A DNA stretch of 64,000 nt, from positions 496,001 to 560,000 of the forward strand of contig NZ_NPKI01000015.1 in the NCBI RefSeq assembly GCF_002284565.1, given 5' to 3'. Source of the stretch: Mesorhizobium mediterraneum. Lineage in GTDB: Bacteria > Pseudomonadota > Alphaproteobacteria > Rhizobiales > Rhizobiaceae. A program made the translations under genes and the position numbers. Positions 1 to 9,375 of this stretch are shown piece after piece (the first letter of the stretch is position 1; the number at the start of each line of letters is the position of its first letter). The notes under the pieces were generated by a model that was given only the letters and a program-made list of their open reading frames with translations, was not told where the DNA came from and ran no database searches.

Positions 1-411
1 CGGCAGGATGACGTAGCGCATCTGCTGGAGATAACCCATGCCGAGGCTGGCGGACGCCTCCCACTGGCCCTTGGCGATGCTCTCGACGCAGCCGCGCCAG
101 ATCTCGGCGAGGAAGGCGGCGGTCCACAGGATGAGCGCGACACAAGCGGCAAGCCAGGCGGGAACGTCGATGCCGAACAGGCCAATCCCAAAGAAAGCGA
201 GAAAGAGCTGCATCAGGAGCGGCGTGCCCTGGAACAGCTGGATGTAGCCGCGTGATAGAAGCCGTGCCCAGCGCCGGCCGCCGATGCGCAGGAAAAGCAG
301 GGCCGCTCCGACGATGCCGCCACCGATGAAGGAGACCAGCGAGAGGACAACGGTCCAGCGGGCGGCCAAAAGCAGGTTGCGCAGGATGTCCCAGAAGCTG
401 AACTCGGTCAT
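1..411 (-). CDS. Polar amino-acid ABC transporter permease (partial, cut by left edge)
   Basis: Inner-membrane permease of a polar amino-acid ABC importer of the HisM/GlnP family. The 137 visible residues hold hydrophobic segments near 15-40, 65-85 and 85-105, the family motif QGTPLLMQLF, and the start of the EAA loop (WEASASLGMG), which contacts the ATPase. The C-terminus lies beyond the window. The ATG is preceded only weakly by a Shine-Dalgarno, but it lies 10 bp after the stop of the next permease on the same strand, so the two are probably translated from one mRNA. It is the second permease of a heterodimer. The ATPase is not visible and presumably lies further left. Substrate unknown. 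Confidence 0.9.
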   Translation of the reverse strand, partial: MTEFSFWDILRNLLLAARWTVVLSLVSFIGGGIVGAALLFLRIGGRRWARLLSRGYIQLFQGTPLLMQLFLAFFGIGLFGIDVPAWLAACVALILWTAAFLAEIWRGCVESIAKGQWEASASLGMGYLQQMRYVILP

Positions 412-421
412 GGCGCATGTC

Positions 422-1093
422 TCATCGCGACGCCTTTCTCAGGAACAGCATCCAGCCCAGGCCAGCCAGCATCTGGCGCAGCAGGATCGCGAGGGCCAGG
501 TAGATCAAGGTAGAGACGATGTAGGTTTCGAAGGCCCTGAAATTGCGCGACTGGATAAAGTTGGCGGCGAAGGTCAGGTCCTCAGCGGCGATCTGCGAGA
601 CGACGGCAGAACCAAGCATGACGATGACGATCTGCGACGACAGCGCAGGCCAGATGCGCTGCAGCGCCGGGACCAGAACCACGTGCCAGAAGGTCTGGAA
701 CGGGGTCATGGCGAGGCTGGCGCCGGCCTCGAACTGGCCGCGTGGCGTGGCCTGGATGCCGGCGCGGATGATCTCGCAGCTGTAGGCGCCGAGGTTGACG
801 ATCATGGCGAGGTTGGCCGCGCTCAGTTCCGACATCCTGATGCCAAGTGATGGGAGGCCGAAGAAGATGAAGAACAGCTGGATCAGAAAGGGCGTGTTGC
901 GGATCAGCTCGACATAGGTCGCGACGACGGGTTTCAGCCATTTCGGCCCGAGGGCGCGCACCCAGGCGCAGGCAATGCCCAATGCCACGCCGAACACCGC
1001 GCCGATCAGGATGAGCTGCACGGTGATCCGGATGCCCTTGAGCAGCACCGGCAGAGAATCGATCAGCCAGCCGAAATCGAACTGATAGGTCAT
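422..1093 (-). CDS. Polar amino-acid ABC transporter permease
   Basis: 223-aa inner-membrane permease of the polar amino-acid uptake family, normal length. It has about five membrane segments, the RNTPFLIQLFFIFFGLP signature around residues 64-80 and an EAA-type loop (FEAGASLAMTPFQTFWHVVLVPA) in the second half. It lies between the binding-protein gene upstream and a second permease downstream, so it forms one half of the membrane heterodimer. The start sits 40 bp after the binding-protein stop, consistent with an operon SBP-permease-permease. Substrate specificity cannot be read from the permease. Confidence 0.93.
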   Translation of the reverse strand: MTYQFDFGWLIDSLPVLLKGIRITVQLILIGAVFGVALGIACAWVRALGPKWLKPVVATYVELIRNTPFLIQLFFIFFGLPSLGIRMSELSAANLAMIVNLGAYSCEIIRAGIQATPRGQFEAGASLAMTPFQTFWHVVLVPALQRIWPALSSQIVIVMLGSAVVSQIAAEDLTFAANFIQSRNFRAFETYIVSTLIYLALAILLRQMLAGLGWMLFLRKASR

Positions 1094-1133
1094 GGCTTGC
1101 TGTCTGACCTAAACCACACGCGGCGGGCGGCGA

Positions 1134-1925
1134 TCACAGGTCAGCCGGCAGGTCCACCTTCAGCCATTTTTGCGAAATCGCGTTGAGGGCGCCGTCGGAC
1201 CTGGCGGCGGCGATGATCCCGTTGACCTTGGCCATCAACGCCGGCTGCTCCTTGTTCATGCCGATGTAGCAAGGCGAGTTCTTGATCAGGAATTTGAGCT
1301 CGGGCCGCTTGGGCGGGTTCTTTTCGATAATGGCGGCGGCGACGACATTCCCGGTCGCGATCACCTCGACCTGGCCCGAAAGGAAGGCTGAAATAGTGCC
1401 GTTATTGTCCTCGTAGCGCTTGATCTCAACGCTCGCGGGCGCGACCTTGGTCAGTTCGAGGTCTTCGATCGCGCCGCGGGTGACGCCAATGGTCTTGCCG
1501 GCGAGGTCTTCCGCCTTTGCGACCGCGACATCCGCCGGAGCGAACACGCCGTTGTAGAAGGGGGCGTAGGCCTCGGAGAAGTCGATGACCTTCTCGCGAT
1601 CGGGATTCTTGCCGAGGCTGGAGATGACCAGGTCGACCTTGTTGGTCTGAAGATAGGGAATGCGGTTGGCGCTGGTGACCGGGACGATCTCGACCTTGGC
1701 GCCGAGCTTTTCGCCAATCAGATTGGCGATATCAATGTCGTAGCCTTGCGGCGTCATGTCGGCGCCAACACTGCCGAAGGGCGGGAAATCCTGTGGAACG
1801 GCGATGCGGACGGTGCCCCGCGCGCCGATGTCGCTCAAGACGTCAGCCCGCGCCCGCGAAGACGGGGCCATGGCCATCCCGACCACGGCGGCCAAGGCCA
1901 GCATGCACATATTGCGACGGTTCAT
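1134..1925 (-). CDS. Extracellular solute-binding protein of amino-acid ABC importer (family 3)
   Basis: Periplasmic binding protein (SBP_bac_3) that captures an amino acid for the two permeases downstream. The chosen 263-aa form starts at MNRRN and has a signal peptide (hydrophobic core 6-20, likely cleavage after SRARA). The ATG has a GGGG Shine-Dalgarno 6-9 bp upstream; the open frame continues further upstream but without signal peptide or homology. Family features include GTVRIAVPQDFPPF near the mature N-terminus, GYDIDIANLIG and a YAPFYNGVFA segment. First gene of the operon; its leader carries a 10-bp palindrome (see regulatory entry). Polar amino acid is the likely ligand, not determined. 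Confidence 0.93.
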   Translation of the reverse strand: MNRRNMCMLALAAVVGMAMAPSSRARADVLSDIGARGTVRIAVPQDFPPFGSVGADMTPQGYDIDIANLIGEKLGAKVEIVPVTSANRIPYLQTNKVDLVISSLGKNPDREKVIDFSEAYAPFYNGVFAPADVAVAKAEDLAGKTIGVTRGAIEDLELTKVAPASVEIKRYEDNNGTISAFLSGQVEVIATGNVVAAAIIEKNPPKRPELKFLIKNSPCYIGMNKEQPALMAKVNGIIAAARSDGALNAISQKWLKVDLPADL

Positions 1926-1948
1926 TATTTTCCCCTTTGACTGGACAA

Positions 1949-1958
1949 ACCAATTGGT
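1949..1958. promoter_or_regulatory. 10-bp perfect palindrome upstream of the amino-acid ABC operon
   Basis: ACCAATTGGT lies 24 bp before the binding-protein start, in the 208-bp gap before the next gene. Perfect dyads at this position are typical of GntR- or LacI-type operators, but the half-site is short and no adjacent regulator is visible, so function is inferred. Confidence 0.3.
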
Positions 1959-2133
1959 CGCCAGGGCAAAGCAACAGACATGCCAAACCATCGAAATCGG
2001 CGGGAATCGGGCTTCCCCTGTAGGATTGGATAAGGCCGCTTTCGCGACCCATGCCGCCCGACTGGCAGGTTGCCTAAATATTGTGCAGATAATTCTTGTG
2101 GCGGATTTGGCGTCGTGCGGAGCGGACGGTCCG

Positions 2134-4707
2134 CTATGCCGTCCCTTTGCGCCACGGCAGGCTCCAGCGCAGCTTTTCCGGCGTGGCCCCGGCCGCAGTC
2201 GATGTCGGGGCGGGCTTCGTCTCGCGAAAATGCGCCGAGCCCTGCGGCGGGTAGGCGTGGGTGTTGTTGAGGGCGAGCTTCTCGATCTGGCTGAAGTCGG
2301 GGAAAGGCAGGTTTTCCGCCTCGCGCCAGTCGCTGACCCGTTTTTCGGCCGCGATGCGTTTTTCTTCATCGGCCGGCAGATCGGCGGCGGTGTACTCCAA
2401 CTGCGAGGGGAAGGCGAACTGCGTGCCGGCATCGTCCATGATGTTGATGATGGACAAAAGGATGTCCTCGCGTATGGCGAGGAACTCGGACCCGTCCGCC
2501 GTCATGACATAGGTCGACACCTCGATGTCGAGCGAATAGGGGCCGAAGCCGACAAAGCGCACGTGACACGGATCGTCGATGACGCGCGGATGCGCGATCA
2601 GCAGCTTGCGCAGCTCGGCCAAAGTATAGCGCAACTGATCGGGCGTGGTCTCGTAGCGCAGTTGCAGCGTCGTCGCGAAACGGGTGCGGTCGCGATGCGC
2701 GTAATTTTCGATCTGCATGCCGGCGAAGTCCGAATTGGGCACCGAGATGATTGTGCGGTCGGGCGATCTTATGCGGGTCGAGCGCATGCCGATATGCTCG
2801 ATGGTGCCCGACTGTCCGCCGAACTTGCAGAAGTCGCCGACGCTGACCGGCCGGTCAGCGTAGAGCGTGAGGCCGGAGAGGAAATTCTGCAGCGTCGGCT
2901 GCGCCGCCAGCGCCACGGCGAGGCCGCCGATGCCGAGGCCGGCGATGACGCCTTCATAGGGGATGGCAAGCACTTCGGCCAACAGCAGGAAGGCGACGAC
3001 CAGCACGGCCACGCGGGCCACGCCGGTGGACAGCGAGATCAGCGTGTCGTGATAGCCGGGCACCTGCCACATATTGCGGTAACGATCGGCGATCCTGCCG
3101 ATCAGATGCCAGACCACCGGAACGAAGCCGATCACGATCAGGCTCCAGGCCACTGCCTTCACTGGTGCTGCGACCACTTGCGGCAGGCCGAGCGGGCGCA
3201 ATGCCACCAAAAGGAAAAGACCTAGGAAGATCGCGCGCACCGCCCATTCGACTACGCGTAAGAAACCCGACCGCTGCGAACGATTCTGACTGGGCGCAAA
3301 AAAGGAAATGACCGCATTGGCGATGAAGCCGAAGGCAATGCCGGCCAGCACTGCGAGGCCGAGCATCCACCATTGCCAGCGCTCCATCGGTCCGGCGCGG
3401 GTGAGCAGGCGGGGGCTGATCTCGCGCGCCAGGCCACGCGTGGCGAAGAACGGGTCGTTGCTGGCGAAAGCGGCGAATTCCGGCGCCACCGGGACCTCTT
3501 CCACATCGGCATAGAGCGTGCGGATGTTGGCGAGCGTCTCGGGCGTGAATTGCCAGATCTTGCCGTTGCCGGTGCCAGCGGGGTCCGTTTCCACCGGGCC
3601 GATGACGATGTTGCCGGACGGATGCTCGAAATAGACATAGGGCGTGTTGCTTTTGGGATCGTCCGGAATTTCCTGCCAGTAGACATAGCCGATACGATCG
3701 ATGACCTTCTTCAGATAGCGCTCGAGAAGGACCGCCTCGTCGGCGCGCACGGCTGGAGTGTAATCGCGCAGATCAAGCGCCGCCTGTGCCGGGTCGCCGG
3801 CCTCGGTGACGCCGCTGAGCAGCACCTTGAACGCATCGCGCGGCGAGGCAAGCTTGCTCGGACTGTCGACCATGTCGACGGCTTCGCCGCGGGCCGCCTG
3901 GAATTCGGCGAGCTTGGCCTGGAGCGGGCCGAGCGGCGGCCCGACGATGAACCACTCGCCTTGTCTGCGGCGGAAGGTGACGTCGAAGGAGACGTTGGTG
4001 CCATATTGCTGGAGCTTGGCGCTCACCTCGTCGCCCGCGATCGCGTCATGCGGCAGGCTCCAGAGGCGGAAGGTCGCATTGTCGATGACATTGAACAGAA
4101 GCTTGGTGTAGTCGGGCATGTTGAGGCCGCCACGGTCGGCGTCGGCGACATCGACCAACCCGGCCGCTCGGGCGGCGAGGCCCATGCCGCCGCCGGTTGC
4201 GCGCGGCACATTGTCGGCGCCGCTCTCGTTCATCGCCTGCAGGAACGAGCGCATGGTCGTCATCGGGCTGGTCTGGTCGACACGGATCTCCTCGACGGCG
4301 CTGACGCGCACGCCTGTCCACCATTCGGCAGTAGCGGTTTCGAAGCGCCCCATGAAGCTCTCGCCGTCGGGCGACTGAACGAAGAGGAAAGCGCCCTGGC
4401 GGTTGCCCTCGAACCAGCGTCCGACAAGCTTTTCGCCTTCGGCCTTTGCCTCGATGCGGCCATTATAGAGCGGGTAGACGCCCTTCACCTCGGCGCCGGT
4501 CTGCTCGAACGTGATCTCGGCGCCGCCGCCGCGCCATTTCGTGTCCCAAACACCGGTCCAGTTGGCACCGGTCCAGTTGGCCGTGTCCTGGGCATGCGCC
4601 GGCTGCAGGAACGGCAGCAGGCCGGCCAAGGCAAGCGCCGCGATCAGAGCGATCATGCGGATCAGGACCAAGGCCACTCGATCTGATGCGACGGGGACAC
4701 CGCTCAT
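2134..4707 (-). CDS. MscS-family mechanosensitive channel with large periplasmic N-terminal domain
   Basis: 857-aa membrane protein. Residues 1-39 look like a signal peptide ending in AHA. About 400 soluble residues follow, beginning with a beta-rich lipocalin-like stretch (NWTGVWDTKW, then FEQTGAEVKG). Membrane segments lie near 445-470, 485-505, 518-538 and 563-583. The pore helix (residues 588-613, LGIGGLAVALAAQPTLQNFL) and MscS beta domain (VGDFCKFGGQSGTIEHIG) follow, then the cytoplasmic alpha/beta domain. The last part is classic MscS. The N-terminal head is unlike E. coli MscS (286 aa) and may be a sensor. The start was placed at MSGVPVASD because the upstream open frame is only the shadow of cydB. 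It lies 125 bp downstream of cydB on the same strand. Confidence 0.85.
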   Translation of the reverse strand: MSGVPVASDRVALVLIRMIALIAALALAGLLPFLQPAHAQDTANWTGANWTGVWDTKWRGGGAEITFEQTGAEVKGVYPLYNGRIEAKAEGEKLVGRWFEGNRQGAFLFVQSPDGESFMGRFETATAEWWTGVRVSAVEEIRVDQTSPMTTMRSFLQAMNESGADNVPRATGGGMGLAARAAGLVDVADADRGGLNMPDYTKLLFNVIDNATFRLWSLPHDAIAGDEVSAKLQQYGTNVSFDVTFRRRQGEWFIVGPPLGPLQAKLAEFQAARGEAVDMVDSPSKLASPRDAFKVLLSGVTEAGDPAQAALDLRDYTPAVRADEAVLLERYLKKVIDRIGYVYWQEIPDDPKSNTPYVYFEHPSGNIVIGPVETDPAGTGNGKIWQFTPETLANIRTLYADVEEVPVAPEFAAFASNDPFFATRGLAREISPRLLTRAGPMERWQWWMLGLAVLAGIAFGFIANAVISFFAPSQNRSQRSGFLRVVEWAVRAIFLGLFLLVALRPLGLPQVVAAPVKAVAWSLIVIGFVPVVWHLIGRIADRYRNMWQVPGYHDTLISLSTGVARVAVLVVAFLLLAEVLAIPYEGVIAGLGIGGLAVALAAQPTLQNFLSGLTLYADRPVSVGDFCKFGGQSGTIEHIGMRSTRIRSPDRTIISVPNSDFAGMQIENYAHRDRTRFATTLQLRYETTPDQLRYTLAELRKLLIAHPRVIDDPCHVRFVGFGPYSLDIEVSTYVMTADGSEFLAIREDILLSIINIMDDAGTQFAFPSQLEYTAADLPADEEKRIAAEKRVSDWREAENLPFPDFSQIEKLALNNTHAYPPQGSAHFRETKPAPTSTAAGATPEKLRWSLPWRKGTA

Positions 4708-4832
4708 TGCATTGTCCTTCTTCTCGCCCGCGCAGCAGGGGCCGGACTGTCGAAGAAGGGTTATTGCCCCGGAAGATGAATATTCTATTTCCGCTGGGTC
4801 ATGGAACACCGCCGGATCGCGGCGCTTGCCGG

Positions 4833-5840
4833 TCAATCGTAGGTCAGATCCGTCGCCTTGCCGCCGAAGACGCGATAGGCATAGAACGAATAGAAGATGA
4901 TGATCGGCAGCACGACGACCGTGCCGGCCAGGATGATGGCGAGGCTTTCGGGCGCCGACGCCGCCTGCCAGATGGTCAGCCTGTCGGGCACGACGAAGGG
5001 ATAGAACGACCAGGCGAGCCCGGCAAAGCCGAGCGTGAAGATGGCGGCCAGCGTCAGGAACGGCATGAGCGCATGGCGGTCGTCCGCTTTCGGCAGATGG
5101 AAGGTCTGCCACCACAGCCACCCGAACAGCACCGCCGACAGGATCGGCAGCGGCGACAGATAGAGCATGGCGGGCCAGACGAACCATTTGTCGAAGATAC
5201 GCGGGCTGGCGAGCGGCGTGGCCAGCGAGACGGCGACCATGCCTAGCGCGGTCAGCACCAGCGCCCTGCGCAGCCAGAGCACCGCCTTCTTCTGCAGGTC
5301 GCCTTCCGTTTTGTAGATGACCCAAGCCGCGCCCATCGCCGCATAGGCAGCGGCAAGGCAGAGCGCCACCAGCGCGCCGAAGGCCATGCCCGCCAGGCCG
5401 AAATCGAGCCCGAGCACATAGACGCCCAGCATGTAGCCCTGCGCCAGCGAGGCAATGACGGAACCGAGCAAGAAGATGCGGTTCCAGCGGTGCTTCCTGC
5501 CAGCCGGCACCTTGGCGCGGAAATCGAAGGCGACGCCGCGCAGGATCAGGCCGACCAGAAGCAGGAAGACCGGGATATAGAGCGCGCCGAGGATGAGCCC
5601 GTGCGCCAGCGGGAAGGCAACCAGCAGCAGACCGACGGCCAGCACCAGCCAGGTCTCGTTGGCGTCCCAGAACGGGCCAATCGCGGCGATCATGGTGTCC
5701 TGCTCGGCATCCTCGGCCACCGCGAACAGGATGCCGATGCCGAGGTCGAAGCCGTCGAGGATGACGTAGATCAGGATGGCGAGGCCCATCAGGCCGGCGA
5801 AGATCAAAGGGAGCAGGGTCGGCCAATCGAAGGTCATCAC
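4833..5840 (-). CDS. cydB: Cytochrome bd-type quinol oxidase subunit II
   Basis: 335-aa inner-membrane subunit II of a bd-type (cyanide-insensitive) quinol oxidase, which together with CydA reduces oxygen to water using quinol. About eight or nine membrane helices are visible. The N-terminal LDGFDLGIGIL and DANETWLVLAVG motifs are diagnostic of CydB. Its ATG overlaps the cydA stop by 4 bp, so the two are translationally coupled. No cydX-like small subunit is seen in the 125 bp downstream, and no cydDC genes are nearby. Confidence 0.96.
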   Translation of the reverse strand: MMTFDWPTLLPLIFAGLMGLAILIYVILDGFDLGIGILFAVAEDAEQDTMIAAIGPFWDANETWLVLAVGLLLVAFPLAHGLILGALYIPVFLLLVGLILRGVAFDFRAKVPAGRKHRWNRIFLLGSVIASLAQGYMLGVYVLGLDFGLAGMAFGALVALCLAAAYAAMGAAWVIYKTEGDLQKKAVLWLRRALVLTALGMVAVSLATPLASPRIFDKWFVWPAMLYLSPLPILSAVLFGWLWWQTFHLPKADDRHALMPFLTLAAIFTLGFAGLAWSFYPFVVPDRLTIWQAASAPESLAIILAGTVVVLPIIIFYSFYAYRVFGGKATDLTYD

Positions 5841-7207
5841 CGTTCTCCTGGTTGGGCAACCGGCTGCGACAGCGGCGCGTCGAGAACGCCGGGCAGCGGC
5901 GAGGCGTCGCCGTCCTTCGCTGCCTTCAGAGCCAGATGCACCAGCACGCCGAGATAGGCGATCAGAAGCAGCACGTAGAGGATGAGGTATATCGCAAGCG
6001 TCAGTGCGACATGGCTGCCGGCGACCGGGCCGACGGCATCGACAGTTTTCAGCACGCCGGTGACCAGCCAGGGCTGGCGGCCGATCTCGGTGGTGTACCA
6101 GCCGGCCAGCGTCGCCAGCCAGCCGGACAACGCCATCGGAACCATCGCCAGGGCGAGCGGCTTCGGCAGGCTATGACGACGCTTGAGGAAGAAGGCCGCC
6201 GACCAGGAGACGACAAGCATCAGAATGCCGGTACCGACCATGATGCGGAAACCCCAGAACACCGGGAAGACCGGCGGATGATTGCCGGGATAGTCGTTCA
6301 GCCCCGGCACGACCCCACTGGCGCTGTGCCTGAGGATGAGGCTGGCCCCGTCGGGGATGGTCAGCTCGAATTTGTTCTCCTTGGCCGCCTCGTCGGGAAG
6401 CGCGAAAAGGACCAGCGGCACGTTGGGACCGGTGTTCCAGTTGGCCTCCATGGCGGCGATCTTCTGCGGCTGATGCTCCAGTGTGTTGAGGCCATGCTGG
6501 TCGCCGGCGAAGATCTGGATGGGGATCAGGATCGCCGCAGTGAAGACACCGGTGCGCAATGCCTTCCACATCGATTCCGAGCGGTCGCCATAGAGATAGC
6601 GCAGCGCCGACAGGCCGGCGATCAGGAACGAAACCGTCAGGCCGGAGGCAAGCAGCATGTGGACGAGCCGGTAGGGCATGGACGGATTGAAGACGATGGC
6701 CCACCAGTCGACGGCGTGGGCGACCCCGTCGCGCATCTCGAAGCCGACCGGCGTCTGCATCCACGAATTGAGCGCTATGATCCAGAAGGCGGACAGGGTG
6801 GTGCCGCCGGCCACCAGCACGGTTGCCATTGTGTGGATGCGGTTGGAGACGCGGCGGAAGCCGAACAGCATGATGCCGAGGAACGCTGCCTCGAGGAAGA
6901 AAGCGGTGAGGATCTCATAAGCGAGCAGCGGGCCGGCTATGTTGCCGACGGTTTTCATGTAACCCGGCCAGTTGGTGCCGAACTGAAAGCTCATGGTGAC
7001 GCCCGAAACCACGCCCATGGCGAAGGACAGCGCGAACACCTTCACCCAGGTGAAATAGGCGCGCATCCAGGCGGAATCGCCTGTGGCGTTATAGCGAAGC
7101 TTGAAGAACAGCAGCATCCAGCCAAGCGCAATGGTGATAGCCGGAAACAGGATATGGAACGAGATATTCGCGCCGAACTGAATGCGCGAAAGGATGAGCG
7201 GGTCCAT
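5837..7207 (-). CDS. cydA: Cytochrome bd-type quinol oxidase subunit I (CIO-like)
   Basis: 456-aa haem-bearing subunit I of the bd oxidase. RIQFGANISFHILFPAITI near the N-terminus contains His18, equivalent to the haem-ligand His19 of E. coli CydA. FALSFAMGVVSGVTMSFQFGTNW and GWYTTEIGRQPW are family signatures. The length and the short loop between helices VI and VII are typical of cyanide-insensitive oxidases rather than the long-Q-loop E. coli enzyme. First gene of the cydAB operon, with a 455-bp upstream gap. I saw no clear FNR-type TTGAT-N4-ATCAA box there. Confidence 0.96.
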   Translation of the reverse strand: MDPLILSRIQFGANISFHILFPAITIALGWMLLFFKLRYNATGDSAWMRAYFTWVKVFALSFAMGVVSGVTMSFQFGTNWPGYMKTVGNIAGPLLAYEILTAFFLEAAFLGIMLFGFRRVSNRIHTMATVLVAGGTTLSAFWIIALNSWMQTPVGFEMRDGVAHAVDWWAIVFNPSMPYRLVHMLLASGLTVSFLIAGLSALRYLYGDRSESMWKALRTGVFTAAILIPIQIFAGDQHGLNTLEHQPQKIAAMEANWNTGPNVPLVLFALPDEAAKENKFELTIPDGASLILRHSASGVVPGLNDYPGNHPPVFPVFWGFRIMVGTGILMLVVSWSAAFFLKRRHSLPKPLALAMVPMALSGWLATLAGWYTTEIGRQPWLVTGVLKTVDAVGPVAGSHVALTLAIYLILYVLLLIAYLGVLVHLALKAAKDGDASPLPGVLDAPLSQPVAQPGER

Positions 7208-7662
7208 GGCGGCTCCGGCTGCTGCTTATGTGGCAGAAGATAGGCCGGATGCGCCAACCGGTCAAAGCGGCGTGGCGTCACGCGAGGCGGAACGCCGCAG
7301 GACGGGATTATTCATCCCTGATCCTGGACTAGATGATCTGTGGGGTGGTTGGTCATCACGGTGAACATTCCGACCCGCTTGGACCGCAAGGATCCGAGCT
7401 TGTACTTGTTGAGCCGTTCATCCGTTTCGGACAGGAAAAGGCTCGCTTTTCCGTCTGCGGCGGCATTGCCGACCGGTGCGGCTCTGCCTTGTATCGCCTA
7501 GTGAACAGACCGGCGTGCGACCGCACGACTGCGGCAGGGGTGGATGCGTCTTCGCAGGCCAATGTCCAGAACTGTCAGGAGTGCCATTGACTTCCGGCTG
7601 CGCGCACCGACATTCAGCGGATTAAAATCAACAGACCTCTTTCAAGCAGCCGTTTTTCAGCC
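7208..7662. other. Intergenic region between divergent cydA and ABC exporter
   Basis: About 455 bp with no convincing gene. Short open frames exist on both strands but lack Shine-Dalgarno sites and recognisable protein content. The region must hold the promoters of cydAB (leftwards) and of the ABC exporter (rightwards); no clear operator or terminator was recognised. Confidence 0.6.
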
Positions 7663-8589
7663 ATGCCCTCCATCATTTCCATTTCCGGGGTCACCAAGAC
7701 CTACGCCACCGGTTTCAAGGCGCTGAAGGAAATCAACCTCGATATCGAGCGCGGTGAGATCTTTGCGCTGCTCGGGCCAAACGGCGCCGGCAAGACAACG
7801 CTGATCTCGATCGTCTGCGGTATCGTCAACCGCTCGTCGGGCACGGTCACCGTGGACGGCCACGATATCAGCCGGGATTATCGGGCTGCGCGCAGCCTGA
7901 TCGGGCTGGTGCCGCAGGAACTGACCATCGACGCGTTCGAGAGCGTATGGGCGACTGTCAGCTACAGCCGCGGCCTGTTCGGCAAGCCGGCCAACCCCGC
8001 CTTCGTCGAGAAGGTGCTGCGCGACCTGTCGTTGTGGGACAAGAAGGACGCCAAGGCGATCACCCTGTCCGGCGGCATGAAGCGGCGGCTGATGATCGCC
8101 AAGGCGCTGTCGCACGAACCGAGGGTGCTGTTCCTCGACGAGCCGACAGCCGGCGTCGACGTCGAGCTGCGCCAGGACATGTGGGCGATGGTGCGCCGGC
8201 TGCGCGAGGATGGCGTAACCATCATCCTGACCACGCACTATATCGAGGAGGCCGAGGCGATGGCCGACCGCGTCGGCGTCATCAATCGCGGCGAGATCGT
8301 GCTGGTCGAGGACAAGGCCGAACTGATGCGCACGCTTGGCCGCAAACGACTGTTGCTGGAGCTACGCAGCCCGCTCGCCGCCATACCCGAGACGTTTTCG
8401 CGTTATGCGCTGGAGCTTTCGCCGAACGGTGACCAACTGACTTATACCTATGACAACCAGAGCGAACGGCCGGGCGTCGCCTCGCTGCTCCGCGACCTTG
8501 AGACGGCCGGCATCCAGTTCCGCGATATCGACACGCAAAACAGCTCGCTCGAGGAGATCTTCGTCAATCTGGTGAGGAAGGACGCATGA
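7663..8589 (+). CDS. ABC-2 type exporter ATP-binding protein (YadG/CcmA-like)
   Basis: 308-aa cytoplasmic ATPase of an ABC-2 export system. Walker [10 protein letters not shown] lies near residue 39, the signature LSGGMKRR near 139, and Walker [13 protein letters not shown] near 158, followed by the switch histidine (TTHYIEEAE). The C-terminal 80 residues are the DrrA/CcmA-type extension. Its stop overlaps the permease start by 4 bp (ATGA), so the pair is co-translated. It resembles the YadG/YadH pair of unknown substrate; drug, polysaccharide and lipid are all possible. Confidence 0.92.
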   Translation: MPSIISISGVTKTYATGFKALKEINLDIERGEIFALLGPNGAGKTTLISIVCGIVNRSSGTVTVDGHDISRDYRAARSLIGLVPQELTIDAFESVWATVSYSRGLFGKPANPAFVEKVLRDLSLWDKKDAKAITLSGGMKRRLMIAKALSHEPRVLFLDEPTAGVDVELRQDMWAMVRRLREDGVTIILTTHYIEEAEAMADRVGVINRGEIVLVEDKAELMRTLGRKRLLLELRSPLAAIPETFSRYALELSPNGDQLTYTYDNQSERPGVASLLRDLETAGIQFRDIDTQNSSLEEIFVNLVRKDA

Positions 8590-9347
8590 ACCTGCGAGCA
8601 GTCTGGGCGATCTACAAGATGGAGATGGCGCGCGCCTTTCGGACCGTGCTGCAGAGCATCGTCTCACCGGTCATCTCGACATCGCTCTATTTCGTCGTCT
8701 TCGGCTCGGCCATTGGCTCGCGCATCACCGAGATCGACGGCATCAGCTACGGCGCCTTCATCGTGCCGGGACTGATCATGCTGTCGCTGCTGACGCAGTC
8801 GATCTCCAACGCCTCCTTCGCCATCTATTTCCCGAAATTCGTCGGCTCGATCTACGAGTTGCTGTCGGCGCCGGTGTCCTATCTGGAGATCATCGTTGCC
8901 TATGTCGGGGGTGCGGCGACCAAGTCGATCATACTCGGCCTGATCATCCTGGCGACCGCGTCACTGTTCGTGCCGCTGACCATCGAGCATCCGTTCTGGA
9001 TGCTCGCCTTCCTGGTGCTGACGGCGGTGACGTTCAGCCTGTTCGGTTTCATCATCGGCATCTGGGCGAGGAGCTTCGAGCAGCTGCAGCTGGTGCCGCT
9101 GCTGATCATCACGCCGCTGACCTTCCTTGGCGGCAGCTTCTATTCAATCGACATGCTGCCCGGCATCTGGCGCACGGTGACGCTGTTCAATCCTGTCCTC
9201 TATCTGGTCAGCGGCTTTCGCTGGAGTTTCTACGGCAAGTCCGACGTCTCGATCGGCATCAGCCTCGGCATGACCGTCGTTTTCCTGCTTATCTGCATAG
9301 CGATCGTCGCTTGGATTTTCAGGACCGGCTACCGGCTGCGGAACTGA
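8586..9347 (+). CDS. ABC-2 type exporter permease (YadH-like)
   Basis: 253-aa membrane subunit with about six helices, normal for ABC-2 permeases. Family features include an N-terminal amphipathic segment ([11 protein letters not shown]), [11 protein letters not shown] in the centre, and [16 protein letters not shown] before the last helices. It partners with the ATPase immediately upstream. The next gene is convergent, with 28 bp between the stops and no obvious hairpin. Confidence 0.92.
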   Translation: MNLRAVWAIYKMEMARAFRTVLQSIVSPVISTSLYFVVFGSAIGSRITEIDGISYGAFIVPGLIMLSLLTQSISNASFAIYFPKFVGSIYELLSAPVSYLEIIVAYVGGAATKSIILGLIILATASLFVPLTIEHPFWMLAFLVLTAVTFSLFGFIIGIWARSFEQLQLVPLLIITPLTFLGGSFYSIDMLPGIWRTVTLFNPVLYLVSGFRWSFYGKSDVSIGISLGMTVVFLLICIAIVAWIFRTGYRLRN

Positions 9348-9375
9348 CCCCGCCAAATCGGTCAAATGGCCGCTT

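Noticed and set aside
1756..3225. Long plus-strand open frame (489 codons) opposite mscS
   Set aside because: High-GC antisense shadow; protein is Arg/Ala/Asp-rich without domains, and MscS motifs on the other strand are intact.
4708..5859. In-frame N-terminal extension of the MscS-type protein (would give 1241 aa)
   Set aside because: The extension is Arg/Gly/His/Pro-rich and lies in an alternative frame of cydB; the MSGVPVASD start with its signal peptide explains the protein.
5852..7243. Long plus-strand open frame opposite cydA
   Set aside because: Mirror of a conserved enzyme, with Gln/Arg/His-rich translation and no domain.
7333..7590. Possible 85-aa plus-strand gene before the ABC exporter
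   Set aside because: No ribosome site, no domain and mixed composition; not supported.
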